From: Polytrichum commune
Taxonomy: Eukaryota; Streptophyta; Polytrichopsida; Polytrichales; Polytrichaceae
Assembly: GCA_950295325.1 (NCBI GenBank)
Contig: OX485809.1
Location: 36,089,081 to 36,153,080 of the forward strand
Length of the DNA: 64,000 nt
Direction of reading: 5' to 3'
Shown here in pieces: positions 23,830 to 35,765 of the stretch (its first letter is position 1; each line of letters starts with the position of its first letter). Both the position numbers and the translations under genes were made by a program. The notes below the pieces were generated by a model, which saw only the letters and a program-made list of their open reading frames with translations, was not told where the DNA came from and ran no database searches.

Positions 23830-24790
23830 CAAGGGTGCAAGCACGGTAGAGTGGATAGCTCTTGATCCTTGTACATGTCTACTTAATAGCTTTAGAATTA
23901 TATACTACCTTTGAATTTTGTGAGAAAATATTCGTAAACAATCCATAATCACATTGATATTCAAAGCCACGAATTTATGTTGAAGAAACAATCTAGAAAT
24001 TGTCTACACATGTTAGAAAATGGTGCAAGTAGATGTGCAATTGATGATATTGAAGAAGTGGGTATAAGCACGGTAAAGTGGATAGCTCATGATCCCTACC
24101 TAGCGTCAAGTGAAAGTGATTCAAAACTGTACATTAACTTTGAATTTTGTGAAGAAAATTCTACATATTTTAGAAAACAATGCAAGTGGTGTGCCAGTAG
24201 GTGATATTGACAAGTAACTACCTAAAAATTGTTTAAAATACGATAAAATTACATTAAATTGATGGGTATTTACAATTTTATGTGATGATGCCCTTAAGAA
24301 GATAATTAATTCAAGGAATATGAAAAGAAAATCCAATTTCAAAATATTTAAGGTCATGAAATCTACTTCCAGAATCAAATTCAACCATTTGCTTTTGAGG
24401 ATCACTTTCAATATTAAATCTTGAAGATCTAAAATTGATTTCTATATTTGAGTATTTAACACAAAAATAAAGGTCATCATGAAATAATTCCAATTTAAAC
24501 AACACTTTGCTACTACTTTTAAGCATTTGACAAAAAAAACCATTATGGATTTAGTATATTGGAGCATTTTTTGGGTCCACTTTCCATGCTTTCACGTAAG
24601 TAATTTTCAAAAACAAATTGTTTGAAATATGATAAAATTACATGGAATCAATGATTTTCAAGAAAAATAGTTGATGACGATGTCAAATGTATAAGGAATT
24701 CAAAATATATGAAAAAAAAATCAAGTTCAAAATAGTTAAGGTCATGAAATTTACGTCCAAAACTAGATCTAGCCATTGTTGAGGTCACTT
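23830..24790 (+). repeat. Diverged direct repeats
   Basis: Two nested pairs. 23830-23970 aligns with 24060-24190 (AGCACGGTA.AGTGGATAGCTC, TTTGAATTTTGTGA.GAAAAT). 24230-24410 aligns with 24610-24790 (GATAAAATTACAT, AAGGTCATGAAAT, GAGG.TCACTTTCAA). A further relative of 24415-24600 is at 27240-27420. No coding function is visible. Confidence 0.6.
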
Positions 24791-26355
24791 TCAACCCTCA
24801 GCCTTAACTTAACCCATTATTGACCGGTTACATGAACTTCATTCCTATATGAATTAGACCTTAAAACTATCCTAAGGGCCTAGGTGATGTGAAGGTGAAA
24901 ATCGATATGTTAGTATCATAACCTAATTTCCCTCTGATTCTAGGGGTGAGGAGAAGTATCCTCTTCCAAATATACTTTGAACTCCTCCAAACTCAACTAT
25001 CCTCTAATTGGAACACTCAATTTCCCAAACTAATTATTTCTCCTTGATTAATCAAATTAGTTCTTGGAACCTCCTTAATATCTTGGATAAATTGCAAGAT
25101 ATAAGTTGTCCTCTTAGTTAATTGATTTCCGAGACTCTTAAATATGCCCTAGGATTCGGTGTCCAAGATTTTGCAAACTTATGTTCTCCCAAGACTAATG
25201 TCAAGGTTAGGTGTCTTTAGGATAAAACTAGGATTATGCCTTCCAATATTATTTTAAGGTTAAGTGATTCTTCACCCTCTTTGCAAGTTGCATGGAAAGA
25301 TCCTCTTACTTTACTTACCAATAAATTTATCCAAGGATTCATTTAAATTTCCTTCACAAGTTACCAAGTATAATTGTGGGTTTCTACTTTTATTTATTAA
25401 TTCTTGACTCAATTTGATTGATTGAGGACTTTCATAATGTGAAATCTTAGTTTAGAACTCGAGGATGAGATGATGGTTGATTTGGCCTACTTCACAACCT
25501 TACATGAATCACCCTCAACTCTCGAATTCTCTTTCCAAGTGATGGTTTTTGCTTGCTCCGATTAGATCTCCTATGTCATTCTCTAAGTACACTTTGTTGA
25601 TGAGGTCTAAGACATGCCACATCTCCTCAAGATATATATTTTTAGTAAGTGGCTTGTTTGAGCCCTTTTATCTTCAATTTTTGAAGTACTTATAATTTCT
25701 TCTAAGTCCGAACTTCCTTATTATTTTATATAGTTTGTTTGACCACAACTTGAGCCGAATTCTTGTGTAAATCTTTAATTTAATGACCTCGTGTCCTTGG
25801 TGAATTTTAATGTGACCTCATCCTTCTTGATTCTAAAGGATGAGCATGTGCCTTGAACTCCTTTGTCACTACCAACTTTATACACCTCGGGTGCTAAATA
25901 AAGTTGGTGCACCCACATATGCCAATTAAATGTTAGTGCACTGTGGGCGCCAATTTCCAAGGTAGCAAGGTAACATTTCCGAGGTAACAAGGTAGTAATC
26001 CCAAAGTAGCAATTGATACTCATGTAAAAACATTGGGGCAAATGAAGTGTATTAGGACCCTTAACTTGGCCTTCTTATATGTTGTTTGATATCTAGGTAT
26101 TTATCAGACATTTAAAAATGTAAACGTGGCTAAAAAATCAATGTATCTAATTATAGACTTGATTAAAAAGTTTGATTCTAAATACCTGAATCTAAATTAC
26201 TCAAAATATTCTTCCTATCTACATACCTTTTGGGTATCAAAATTCATCTAGTGGCTGGATTCCCATTTAAGGCTCATTCATCCATTGTTCCATCTAATCA
26301 TATGTTCCTATAAATAAAAGTTCTCAATCCTTATTTACATGTCTCTTGGATTTCG
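24791..26355. other. Intergenic, no gene recognised
   Basis: AT-rich DNA without a usable open frame. A small cluster of GGTAGCAAGGTAACA-like units lies near 25960-26000. Confidence 0.45.
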
Positions 26356-26359
26356 AGCC

Positions 26360-26465
26360 TTGTGCTTCGTTCCCATGGTCTCACAGGCGTTTCCGATGCC
26401 TAGCTGCATTCCCATGGTCTTACGGGTGTTCCCAATGGCTAGTTGCGTTCCCATGGTCTTCACAT
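26360..26465 (+). repeat. Minisatellite, ~39-bp unit
   Basis: Two and a half diverged units, each beginning TTCCCATGGTCT and containing TTCC.ATG.CTAG. Two overlapping short open frames here only reflect the repeat. Confidence 0.6.
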
Positions 26466-27239
26466 TCCCGAATCGTGGCTCTGTTCCCGAGCAAGTTCCA
26501 TCTTTCCGAGCTTCTCCCTCTCTCTCTTTTGGCGGCGGCTACCTACCATGAGGTTTCTTCTATGGCCGCAGTTGTCTCATTGTTCCACAATTGTCTTCTC
26601 TTCAATTCTCGTCCTTGGATGGCTCTATAGCACGGGTAGGTCACTCTAAGGCATTTTTGTGCACCACGTGCGGCTGGGGTTTTTTTTGTTTTGGGGCTAT
26701 TTACCTTCAAGGGTTGAATTAAAGCCTCCCTATAATTACTTAAATTTCAAAAATGGCCCATTTGTTTGCACCCTTCCATTACTTATATTGTCCAAGTCAC
26801 TCCAATTTTTTGTACTCTATATTCCTTTTAAGTAATAAAAGCTAATCTACTTCCTAACGCATTGACGAGTGTTAAGGGAAACCATGGAAACAAAGAAGGG
26901 TGCAAACAGTAATATCATTGCAAACAAAGTTATGAAGAAAACACATAGGAGACCATAGCAAACATACTAAACATACCTTCTAGGATCCTTATCTTCAGCC
27001 CCTATATTAATTTTACAAAAAAATAATGGCCCACATTTTATGTCCATCTAACTTACTTATAATGGGATTGTCTATATTTAATGGCCCCTTCATTATTTGG
27101 AATTCCTTTATAATTTTTATTTCAAATGATTTTAATCCTCTCTATATTTTGCCGCACGTCGTTTTTAAAATGCACTAAGTGACCTACCCATGCTCTACAG
27201 CCATATGCTTTTGAGTATTATTTTTCATGATAAGTCTTA

Positions 27240-27420
27240 AGGATCTCATCTTGGTATTCTACATTTGAGCACTTAACACAACATCGAGGTTGCAGCTGAC
27301 CATGAAATAATATTTAATTAAGACAACAATTTGCTACTACTTTTAAGCAATTGACCAAAAAAACTATGTTTTTGAGATATCGTAGCATTTTTTTGTCCAA
27401 TTTTCTATGCTTGCACCCAC
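27240..27420 (+). repeat. Relative of the 24415-24600 repeat
   Basis: It shares ATTTGAGCACTTAACACAA, ACCATGAAATAAT, TTTGCTACTACTTTTAAGCA and TAGCATTTTTTT in the same order and orientation as 24415-24600. Confidence 0.6.
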
Positions 27421-27499
27421 AACTCTCTATACATGTAGACCTTCGGATTCATGTATCTATCTCCAATCCGATTATTCCATACGTAGTGGGAGATGGGGA

Positions 27500-28112
27500 A
27501 CTTGCTCCCAACGAGCGCCTAACAATATTTGACAAGGTCCATCAAAAATCGAACCTGGACCTTCTGACCATCCCTGTAGAGCACACTATGTTGTTGGAGA
27601 TGAGGTTCAAAATGTCCTTGGAGGGGTTGTTGTCCACCATGAGGGTGTTCTCACAGGTAGGCCGCAAATCGTAGGGACACCCTATCATGATAGGGCGTTG
27701 GTCCTAGAATATGGGTTTCAACACCTTCAAGTATTGGTTGATGGCGAGGTTTTTGGGCTCCTTAACATGTCTCCCATCCAGGGTCAACAACATCCTACAC
27801 GACTCTTGCCCTAGGGCCATGCAAAGGGGGTCAGTTCCCTTGAAGATGAACTCTATGACGACATGGGTGTTCTTCGAATTCATGGAGCTCCATATGGTTA
27901 CCCACCATTTGGATTGGGCAATTTGAAAGGAATGGTAAAGTCTGGGCTGCATGTAGATGAGCTTGTTCTTTATGTATATTGGGAGCTTGTTGTAGTCCAT
28001 GTTATTGGGCAGAGAGAAGGGAACTATTGGGGCCAAGGGACAATGCACACATTGGACCAAGATCCCGTTGAGGTCTAGAATCAAGAACCATCGTTTGACA
28101 TCAACGCTAAGG
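27500..28112 (-). pseudogene. FCP1/HAD-phosphatase-like gene fragment
   Basis: On the minus strand a frame reads FLILDLNGILVQCVH, close to the first motif of FCP1-type HAD phosphatases (hhhhDxDxT/V). The second Asp is Asn here and the Thr is Ile. It continues through KLPIYIKNKLIYMQPRLYH, WWVTIWSSMNSKN (FCP1-like WTS) and NQYLKVLKPIF, where a stop occurs. After a frame change, ENTLMVDNNPSKDIL matches the third HAD motif (DD.p). FCP1 enzymes dephosphorylate the RNA polymerase II tail; the changed nucleophile motif argues against simple phosphatase activity. No start, promoter or flanking exons are clear, so this is a decayed copy, possibly of a mobile family. Confidence 0.5.
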
Positions 28113-28280
28113 GTATGCTAAATTAGGGGAGCAACCACGCCATGCTCAATGTGCTAGGGAGACAGTCAAAGGGACAATTGTGTCATGCAATGTCCATTTC
28201 ACACATTATTCAAGGAATAAAAAACCAAAATCGTGCCACAAATTGAGAGAAAATTGTTCATGAATGGAAAACAAACGCAT

Positions 28281-29225
28281 ACCGTAGTTTACTAGCAGGT
28301 TAGGCAACTTGCTGCCTAATATTTAATTAAAGTTCAAAAAGTAGGTTCGGCACCTAAAAATAGTATACTCATATTTTCGGCAATTTTCTCTTTTAATTTT
28401 TAAAAATTCGGCTTACATTCATTTTTAATTTTCTATTTCAACTTATATCTTGTACATCTCTCTTGCATTGAATGACAAGTAAGATGTGAGTGAAGAGTTG
28501 AGAATGCCCTATGCTTTATGCAAGTAGAGTGGAGTTGTGTTCAACAATGCATATGGGATATGTAAACTTTGAGGTGAAGCACCTAGTTAGACGTCATTTT
28601 TATAACACGCATAACTTTTGCATAGAGTCTTCAAATGACATAAAATTTGTTGGAGGTGAAATATTACTTGATTTCTAAACTTTTCTTAGACCAACAAAAT
28701 TCCAAAAAAGTTGATCTTCTATGCACAAATGAGCTCCAAAAAACTGTTATGAACGCATTTTAATTTTTTGATCTTTACACGGCTGCAATGTTTTGTCCAT
28801 ATCTTTTGCATAAAGACTTATTTTGACACAAAACTTGTTGGAGGTGGAAGAAGGATTGATTTCTCAACTTTTGTTAGTTGGACAAAATTCTATAAAACTT
28901 CATCTTCTATGCTCAATTGGACTCCAAAAATTTGTGTACAACACATTTGAAAAGCCTCGCCTAGAGTCTTGCTACTTCTTAACCCATATTCTTTGTGGAC
29001 TAATGTACGTGAGCTTGATTACAAAAGGAGCACCTTCTCTCCTTCAAAATTCACATATGCTTCCACTGTAAGTAAAGCTCTAGTGAGAAGTAAAAATTTC
29101 TTACTTTTAGGCAATTTTGAAAAATAATTAATTTTATATTGGGCAAAAAATGCCAATAATATTCCAAAATTTTAGGCATCTATTTTTAGAATTATTTTGT
29201 GCCGAATCAGCTATTAAACTACGGT
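28281..29225. mobile_element. Element with short inverted ends and an internal duplication
   Basis: The left end ACCGTAGTTTACTAGCAGGT is matched by the right end read backwards (ACCGTAGTTTAATAGCTGAT), followed on both sides by a GGCA-containing block. Inside, 28610-28780 and 28780-28960 are a diverged tandem duplication (CTTTTGCATA.AG, TTGTTGGAGGTG, CTTCTATGC). I find no convincing target duplication and no transposase. Confidence 0.5.
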
Positions 29226-29304
29226 ATTGGAAACCATTCAAGGGAGGAAAGAAGCCAAGTTTCATAAATGGCATTTGAAAACATGCAATCTAAATAACTG
29301 TATT

Positions 29305-29350
29305 TATATTTGCGCGCACACCCACACACATACACGCACACACATATAAG
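29305..29350. repeat. CA-rich microsatellite
   Basis: GCGCGCACACCCACACACA passes into ACACGCACACACATATA. An imperfect CA repeat. Confidence 0.8.
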
Positions 29351-29758
29351 AGAAGGAAAAATGAAAATTTATTTAATTTATCATTATTATCTATACTTAG
29401 TCCAAAATCCATTTTGAACAAGCAATTCAAAAGCTCCTAAGTCGGGTCCTACAAAATTGATTTCTTTTGGCAAAGGTAACTTGAGCCTAGCCTCACGGAG
29501 GAGAATCTTAGCAGTGGACGTTGGGGGGTTGAGGTGAGAGAAAATATTTTACAACCATACACTGACTAGACATGACCAAAGAGGTTTCGGGCAACCAACC
29601 GAAATTATGAGTACCCATGGAATTACCTTGTCATGGTCATGTCCAACAACTGCAGCGGCATGGGTACACAAATATATGATATGCTAATTTGGTAAGACGA
29701 CGTCACAGATGTGCAAACTCAATTTCATGAAGGTTCCAAGCTACACTAAATATGATAT
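29351..29758. other. Intergenic, no gene recognised
   Basis: No reading frame or repeat that I can assign, apart from the last 20 bases, which continue repeat family X across the MITE. Confidence 0.4.
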
Positions 29759-29761
29759 TTA

Positions 29762-30135
29762 GGGCCGGTTTACACTACGGTGGAGAAGTCCACCGGTCAT
29801 GAAAAAAAGGGCGTTTCTCAATTGTGATTGGTCGAAAATGCAACTCTTGACCGGTGGGTGTTTACACTAGGTGAAGAAAACAATGGTGGTGAACTTTTCT
29901 CATGGATGATAAAATGACATGGCCGCCTACATGGCGGCACTTTTTGGAGTTGGGCTTCTCTGGAGGAGGAGTTTCTTGTCCAGCCTCAAGAGGCCGGAGA
30001 AGCCCAACTCAATAAAAATATTTTATTGCCTTTAATTCTTCTCTGGCACATCCACCATTTGCCTCATATAACCATGTCTTGGCCAAGCATTCTTGACCGA
30101 CCGGAGGCCTTCTCCACCGTAGTGTAAACCGACCC
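29762..30135. mobile_element. Harbinger/Tourist-like MITE, 374 bp
   Basis: The ends are GGGCCGGTTTACACTACGG and the reverse complement of GGGTCGGTTTACACTACGG, and the inverted match continues through TGGAGAAG. TTA flanks both ends (29759-29761, 30136-30138), the target preference of PIF/Harbinger elements. It contains no transposase. Removing it and one TTA restores ACACTAAATATGATATTTAG.CTCATATGG, continuous with repeat family X. Confidence 0.85.
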
Positions 30136-30490
30136 TTAGTCTCATATGGTATTTTATGTCATTACGGTAACTTTTTGGATAACGCTTCTTATGAATAAGT
30201 GAACTTAATTGTCATGAATGATAAGTGAGTTCATCCATTGGCCAAAACTCTACTTTCTCTTGTCAACAACCTGTGATGAAATATTGTCATGGATGATTGA
30301 AATTTGGATAAAAAAATCACTTGGTGACCATTTGGTAAGTGACAGTAATTGCAACACTGAAATTCTACAATCCCCCCAAAAAGTTACAAGGAATGACAAA
30401 TAATGATGGGTTAACGTTTAGTGTTGGTGACACTAGACTGTGGTTTACAATTATTATTAAGCAACACAATTAGAATTGGTGACACTAAAT
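30136..30490 (+). repeat. Dispersed repeat family X, copy 2
   Basis: It aligns with 19110-19510 (TGGTATTTTATGTCATTACGG, ATGAATAAGTG, GTGATGAAATA, TTTAGTGTTGGTGACACTAGA). Its left end is separated by the MITE at 29762-30135. Confidence 0.65.
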
Positions 30491-30840
30491 AATAATGTTT
30501 AGTGTAGTTCATGAACCTTCCAACCAATGTTATTAGAGTGTTCTACCAATTTCATCAACCTTCTAAATAAGTTCATGATTCTTCTAAACCAACGTGACAT
30601 GTTGCACACATCAATTTCATGATAGTGGACCTTTACCTCAAACAATTTCATGAAACTTCCCAACCAATTTCTTAAACTCTTTTCATACTCTATGATTTTG
30701 TATTCTCAACTTCTCGCCTCCTCATTTCATAATCTTTGCCTTCTCGTTGTTCATTGCCTCCTCTTTGTATTGTGTTTACTTGGAAGCCTCTAGCCCTTAC
30801 GTTGATTTTTCTTTGGTCTTCAATACCTCAAAGTTGGACC

Positions 30841-31023
30841 TGTTGTGCGGAATGCAAAGCTACAAGAAGTTGAAGATGTGTGTCATATTAATAATGATAT
30901 GTGTACAAGAGAGAAGCCTTCTTATGAAGGAGAGAGACACCGTTTGGTATAACTAATAGGTGTGACTGTTCGAACACCGAACGGTGTGAGTCTAAGACTC
31001 TAAGCTAACTGATTGGTCTAACA
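30841..31023 (-). repeat. 3' LTR of the Copia element
   Basis: 183 bp, TGTTGTGCGG to GTCTAACA in plus-strand reading, preceded by the GGACC target repeat. Downstream in minus-strand sense because the element is reversed. Confidence 0.95.
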
Positions 31024-31034
31024 CGCCCCCTTCA
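31024..31034 (-). promoter_or_regulatory. Polypurine tract of the Copia element
   Basis: The minus strand reads TGAAGGGGGCG directly against the 3' LTR, the standard place for plus-strand DNA priming. Confidence 0.8.
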
Positions 31035-31147
31035 GCTGCATAGCTGAAACAATGTAATTCCTAACTTAACTTAAGTTGTAAAAATCGCCTCCTCTTCCCG
31101 TGAAGCTGCTGAAGAAGAAGTAATATGTGGTTGGTCGCCCCCTTTCT

Positions 31148-34129
31148 TCACAGCGAAGGAAGCGGCTTGGTAAGAGCTTGAATGCAGGTATGATGTTTAT
31201 CTTTTGGAAGAGACTTGGTCAAGATGTTGGCCCACATAGTGGAAGTTGAAGTAAATTGTAGTTTCAAAATCTTGGCCTGAACTTTCTCACGGAGAAAATG
31301 GAATCGCAGGTCAATATGTTTAGATCGATCATGATACTTTGGATTCGCACTTAAGGTAATACATGACTGATTGTCACAGTAAATGATGCCGGGGAAAGTC
31401 AGAGAGTAACCAAGTTCTTGTAGAAGAGCTTGCAACCAAAGTAGTTCTTTGGTGGCAGTGGCGGTGGCAATATATTCAGCTTCCGTGGACGAGAGAGCGA
31501 CGATAGTTTGCTTGCGGCTTTGCCAGGATAGAAGACATGATGAGTCAAGTTGAAAAATATAACCCGAAGTAGACCGACGGGTGTCAATATCACCTGCCCA
31601 ATCAACGTCACTCCAACCAGTTAACTGGTGGAGAGAAGGGGGAGCTGAAAGAGAACTAGAATAGACAAGTCCTTGTTTCGAAGTGCCACGTAGATAGCGA
31701 AAGATGCGTTTGACTCCAAGCCAATGAGCTGGAGTTGGGTCCTGCATGAATTGAGCAAGATGATTGACGGAGAAAGCTAGATCCCAACGTGTGCACGTAA
31801 CAAGATATTGAAGACTCCCGATAGCTTGTTTGTACGGGACCTTGTCCATTAGGTGTTGTTCGGAAGATGGAGGATTATCAGGTTGGTGGCGTGAGTATCG
31901 AATACCAGCTTCGAGAGGCGTTGCAACTGAATGAGAAGTGGCCATATTAAATTTAGTTAAGAGATCATTGATGTATTTTTCTTGTGACAATAATAATGTC
32001 TTATGAAAACGATCCCGTTGGATTTGGATGCCAAGAATATAGCCAATCTCGTTGTTATCTGTCATGGAAAAACGTTGATTGAATATGGCTTTTGTAACAG
32101 TTAAAAACTGAAAGTTGTCGGAGATGAGAACTAGATCATCGATATAAAGACCCAAGAGTAGAATGGAATTGTGTGATCGCTTAATGTAAACGTTTGGATC
32201 TGAGGCACATTTAAGAAAGCCCTGACTTAATAAGAATGTGTCAAAAGTTTCGTACTAGACTCGGGATGCCTGTTTGAGACCATAGAGGGATTTTAAGAGG
32301 CGGCATACTTGATGTGCAGTGCCAGGTTTGATATAACCCTCAGGTTGCGTTATGTAAATTTCCTCATGTAAGGTTCCGTTTAAAAAGGCTGTGATCACAT
32401 CCATTTGATGGATGTGATAGTTGTAAATAGTGGCCAAGGCTAAAAGAAGTCGCAATGATGTCATTCGAATAACAGGAGAAAAAGTTTCAGTAAAATCAAT
32501 TCATTCTTGTTGAGAGAAACCACGAGCGACAAATCTTGCCTTAAAACGCGATAAAGAACCATCAGAGTTGTATTTTCGTCGAAAAATCCATTTGGTGCTG
32601 ATGATAGATCGATTTGGCAGCGGATCAACAAGATCCCAAGTGCGATTGTTAATGAGAGAATTATATTCCTTGTCCATAGCGTCTTTCCAATCTTGAGAGT
32701 GAGCACTGGAAAGTGCTTCATGGACGGTGAGAGGTTCAGCGAGCTCAGCTAAGAAGCCAAAGCTGTAGAGGTTAGTGTCATGAAATCGCGGAGTATATCG
32801 TTGTCCTTTAGTGGAACGTGTGGATCTCCGAAGGTGAGGAGGAGAACTAGATTGGGCTTGACGGAGATGAGAACGCTGATGTGCGGAAGTTGGAGGTAAA
32901 GTGATTGGATCGTCATCATCAGGAGGGGGTGGGGTCTTGGGTGGGTCCTGGTTTGGTGGTTCCGGTGGAGTATGGGTAGAGTTGTCCGTTTTGAAGTTTG
33001 ATGGCTGATTCAGTGGTAGTGAGTGGGTAGGTCCTGGTTGAGGAGAAGAGGACGCAGGTTCAGGGAAATAAAATTCACCAGGATCAAGAGGGGGTGAATG
33101 AAATTTTCCAGTTGAAGAAGTTGAAGAAGAACTGCCATCAGATAATAACATATTTTCTGAAAAAATAACATCACGATTTGTAAAAGCAAGTCGGGATTCT
33201 GGATTATACAAGTGATAGCCCTTTGTACTTGATGAATAGCCGATAAAAATACATTTCATGGCCTTGGAGTCTAATTTCTTGCGGCGTTCTTTTACAATGT
33301 GAGAGTAAGCCGGACAACCAAAAATTCGCAAATCAGTAAGATCAGGTCGTAACCCTGTCCAAAGTTCGTATGGGGTTATGTTGTTTAAAGAGGTAGTATA
33401 AGAACGATTTTGCAAATAGCAGGCAGTGGCCACAGCTTCGGCCCAGAAATGTTTGCTCAGATGAGCAACTTGAAGCATACTTCGTGCAGCTTCAATCAGG
33501 GTACGGTTCTTCCTTTCGGCAACCCCATTTTGAGCAGGATGGTATGGATTGGTAAGGTGATGTTGAATTCCATGATCTTGACAAAATTTTGTAAAATTGT
33601 TGGATGTATATTCGCCACCGTTATCCGAGCGGAGAATAAGTATTTTGTGTTTGTCATGGTGATTTTCTACTAATGTCTTATAAGTTTGGAAATAAGACAA
33701 AGTAGAAGATTTCTTCTTTAAGAAATATACATGGGTAAAACGAGAGTAATCATTAATGAATGAGAGGAAATAAAGAGCACCACCTAATGAAGGTGTACTC
33801 ATAGGGCCACACAAATCTGTGTGGATTAAAGCCAATGGGGCAAGGGCTCTTGTAGAAGGAGATGTTGGGTAAGAATTTTGGGTTTGTTTACCAAACACAC
33901 AACCCTCACATAGAGAGAGAGTGTTTTTTAATGTAGGAAGTCCATTAACCATGTTGTGTTTTTGCATAAGGTTAATGGAACGTACATTAAGGTGACCTAA
34001 GCGGTAGTGCCACTTAAGTGTTTCTGAGGCAGATTTAGGCAAAGTTGTAGAGATATAGTTGGATTCTGATGGGAGAATACCAATGCCAAAAGAGAATAAA
34101 TTACCTTCTTTTGGAATTCGAAATATCAT
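31148..34129 (-). pseudogene. Copia Pol: integrase, RT and RNase H, interrupted
   Basis: The frame starts next to the Gag-protease stop, in ATGA overlap, so one base change separates the two frames. Integrase shows the zinc-binding H..H..C..C (LWHYRLGHLN, LCEGCVFGK) and the D-D-E core (HTDLCGP, RSDNGGEY, NGVAERKNRT). A proline-rich linker follows. RT begins WIFRRKYNSDGSLSRFKARFVARG and meets a TGA at 32501-32503. It resumes in the same frame and meets a TAG at 32255-32257, where the family has Trp (SRVWYETF). It then runs to the end with the active site YIDD (LYIDDLVLIS). RNase H shows SDVDWAGD and STEAEYIA. Apart from the two stops the frame is continuous. This copy could move only with help from an intact relative. 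Confidence 0.92.
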
Positions 34130-35418
34130 TGTTTAGTTGAGTCTGGTGACTTGGTTTTAATGAGACATTGAGTCTGAGTAAATGTAATGATTGTGTTGCC
34201 TGTGGTCATAATTTGACTTACAGACAATAAGTTCTTGGCAAGGCCAGGGACATGTAACACATCAGGAATCAATAAACATTCTCCAGTGGGTACTTTTAAC
34301 ATGATAGAACCATAGCCAAGAGCATTATGCGAGCGATTATCGCCGAGAATTATCTTTCTCGGGGTTTCGAGAAGTTGGTAATCTCGAAAGAGTTCCTTTT
34401 GAGGAGACATATGTTGGCTAGCACCCGAATCTAGATACCATGACGAGGAAGGGCCAGAATTATCACATATTGTCGAAAAAAGATAATCTGGTGTGTCAGT
34501 AGTAAGGATACGACTAGTTTGAGTAATAAGAACATTATTAGCTTGGTTGTGCTCATTCTTAGCTTGGTCGCGCTTTTTCTTACGACACTCAGGAGATTTA
34601 TGCCCTGGGATCCCACAATAATGATAAACAATAGTCCTTCGAGTAGATGAGTTAGTATGTTGATCAGTTGGTTTTTGTCTAGACCAATTCTTTTCATTGT
34701 TCCGAAATTGTGAGCGGTAGCTTTGCTTGTTGTTCTTAGGAAATTGTCTAGAGAAATTGAACTGATTTGAAGATGGCTTGATAAATTTGCCCTTAACATA
34801 GAAAGCACTGGATTTTGATGTCTCAGGCTTAGAAATATTGATGGAATTTTGTTGGAGTATATTGGAGAGTAGAGTCGAAAATGTCAGATTGGCAATACCA
34901 CCTTGCGTGGTTATAAATGCACTCCAAGAATCCGGTAAAGCAGCGAGTAGCAAATTAACTTGCTGGTCTTCTGTGAAAACACATCCGGCAATTGCAGCTT
35001 CGTTAAGAAGCGACTGCCATGTTTCCAAGAAGGACATAATGTCGTCAGAATCTGACATAGTCAAGCGGCAGAGTTGCTTATGCAAATTTACCTGCGACGC
35101 TTTGTTAGATTTCTCGTAGATTTGTTTCAAACGATCCCAAACCTGCTTAGAGGTTGTGAGAGAACGTAAAGAAAGGAGCTGCTTCTCATTACAATGGAGC
35201 AAAAGCTCTGATCGAGCCTTGACATCACGTAATCTCCAGGCTGCCAAGCCTACTATGTCACTTGCAGCAGGGGCTACATCGCTACCATCCACGACGCCCC
35301 ATATTTCAGAGCGAATCAATAATAACTCAAGTTTCATACTCCAAGTCGCATAATTGTCTGCGCTTAGGATTGGAATTACGTAAGCTCAGTTTGCTGAAGT
35401 TAATCCAACATTGGCCAT
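34126..35418 (-). pseudogene. Copia Gag and aspartic protease, with one early stop
   Basis: The likely start is the ATG at 35418 (MANVGLTSAN), followed by a TGA at 35386-35388 and, in frame, AYVIPILSADNYATWSMKLELLL, the usual Copia Gag N-terminus. A downstream ATG at 35337 opens the 403-codon remainder. A UBN2-like Gag follows. The zinc knuckle reads YHYCGIPGHKSPEC: the first Cys of CX2CX4HX4C is Tyr here, a one-base change that should abolish zinc binding. The protease motif is LDSGASQHM. The frame ends at a TGA overlapping the Pol ATG, whereas an intact element would read through. Confidence 0.88.
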
Positions 35419-35472
35419 TCTGCTATTGCTTAAATTTATACTTCCTAAGGAGTGAATGGGAAGTATTGAAGT

Positions 35473-35733
35473 TTAAAGTTCTTGGTGTAGATGAGAAGGT
35501 ACAATGTCATCGGAATCGTTCTCGAAGAACTGTGGATTTCTCTCATCAAATTGTAAGAATCCGTCTTGGATGTGATGTTGTTGAAAGAATCCATCTTGGA
35601 TGTGATGTTGTTGAAAGAATCCTTCTTGGATTTGATGTTGATTTTCATTTTCAACTCTTTCTTCCTCTCGGACTAGTGTGTTGAAAGCATTTTCGTTGGA
35701 ACACTCTTGTGGAGGATTTGGAGCGACACACAT
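35473..35733 (-). CDS. Small leader reading frame of the Copia element with 10-residue repeats
   Basis: This is the first ATG after the primer-binding site, starting 18 bases downstream. It encodes 86 residues (MCVAPNPPQECSNE...) with three tandem 10-residue units of FFQQHHIQDG, from a 30-bp DNA repeat at about 35553-35640. Its frame closes before Gag. I know no function; it may be a translated upstream frame or simply a repeat-bearing leader. Confidence 0.35.
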   Translation of the reverse strand: MCVAPNPPQECSNENAFNTLVREEERVENENQHQIQEGFFQQHHIQDGFFQQHHIQDGFLQFDERNPQFFENDSDDIVPSHLHQEL

Positions 35734-35750
35734 GGTGAAGTTTTAAGTTT

Positions 35751-35765
35751 TCTGCTCTGATACCA
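35751..35765 (-). promoter_or_regulatory. Primer-binding site, initiator-Met tRNA type
   Basis: The minus strand reads TGGTATCAGAGCAGA immediately after the 5' LTR, the canonical plant Copia match to the 3' end of initiator tRNA-Met. Confidence 0.95.

Noticed and set aside
27711-28078. Plus-strand frames over the FCP1-like fragment
   Set aside because: Antisense shadows; the minus strand holds the recognisable motifs.
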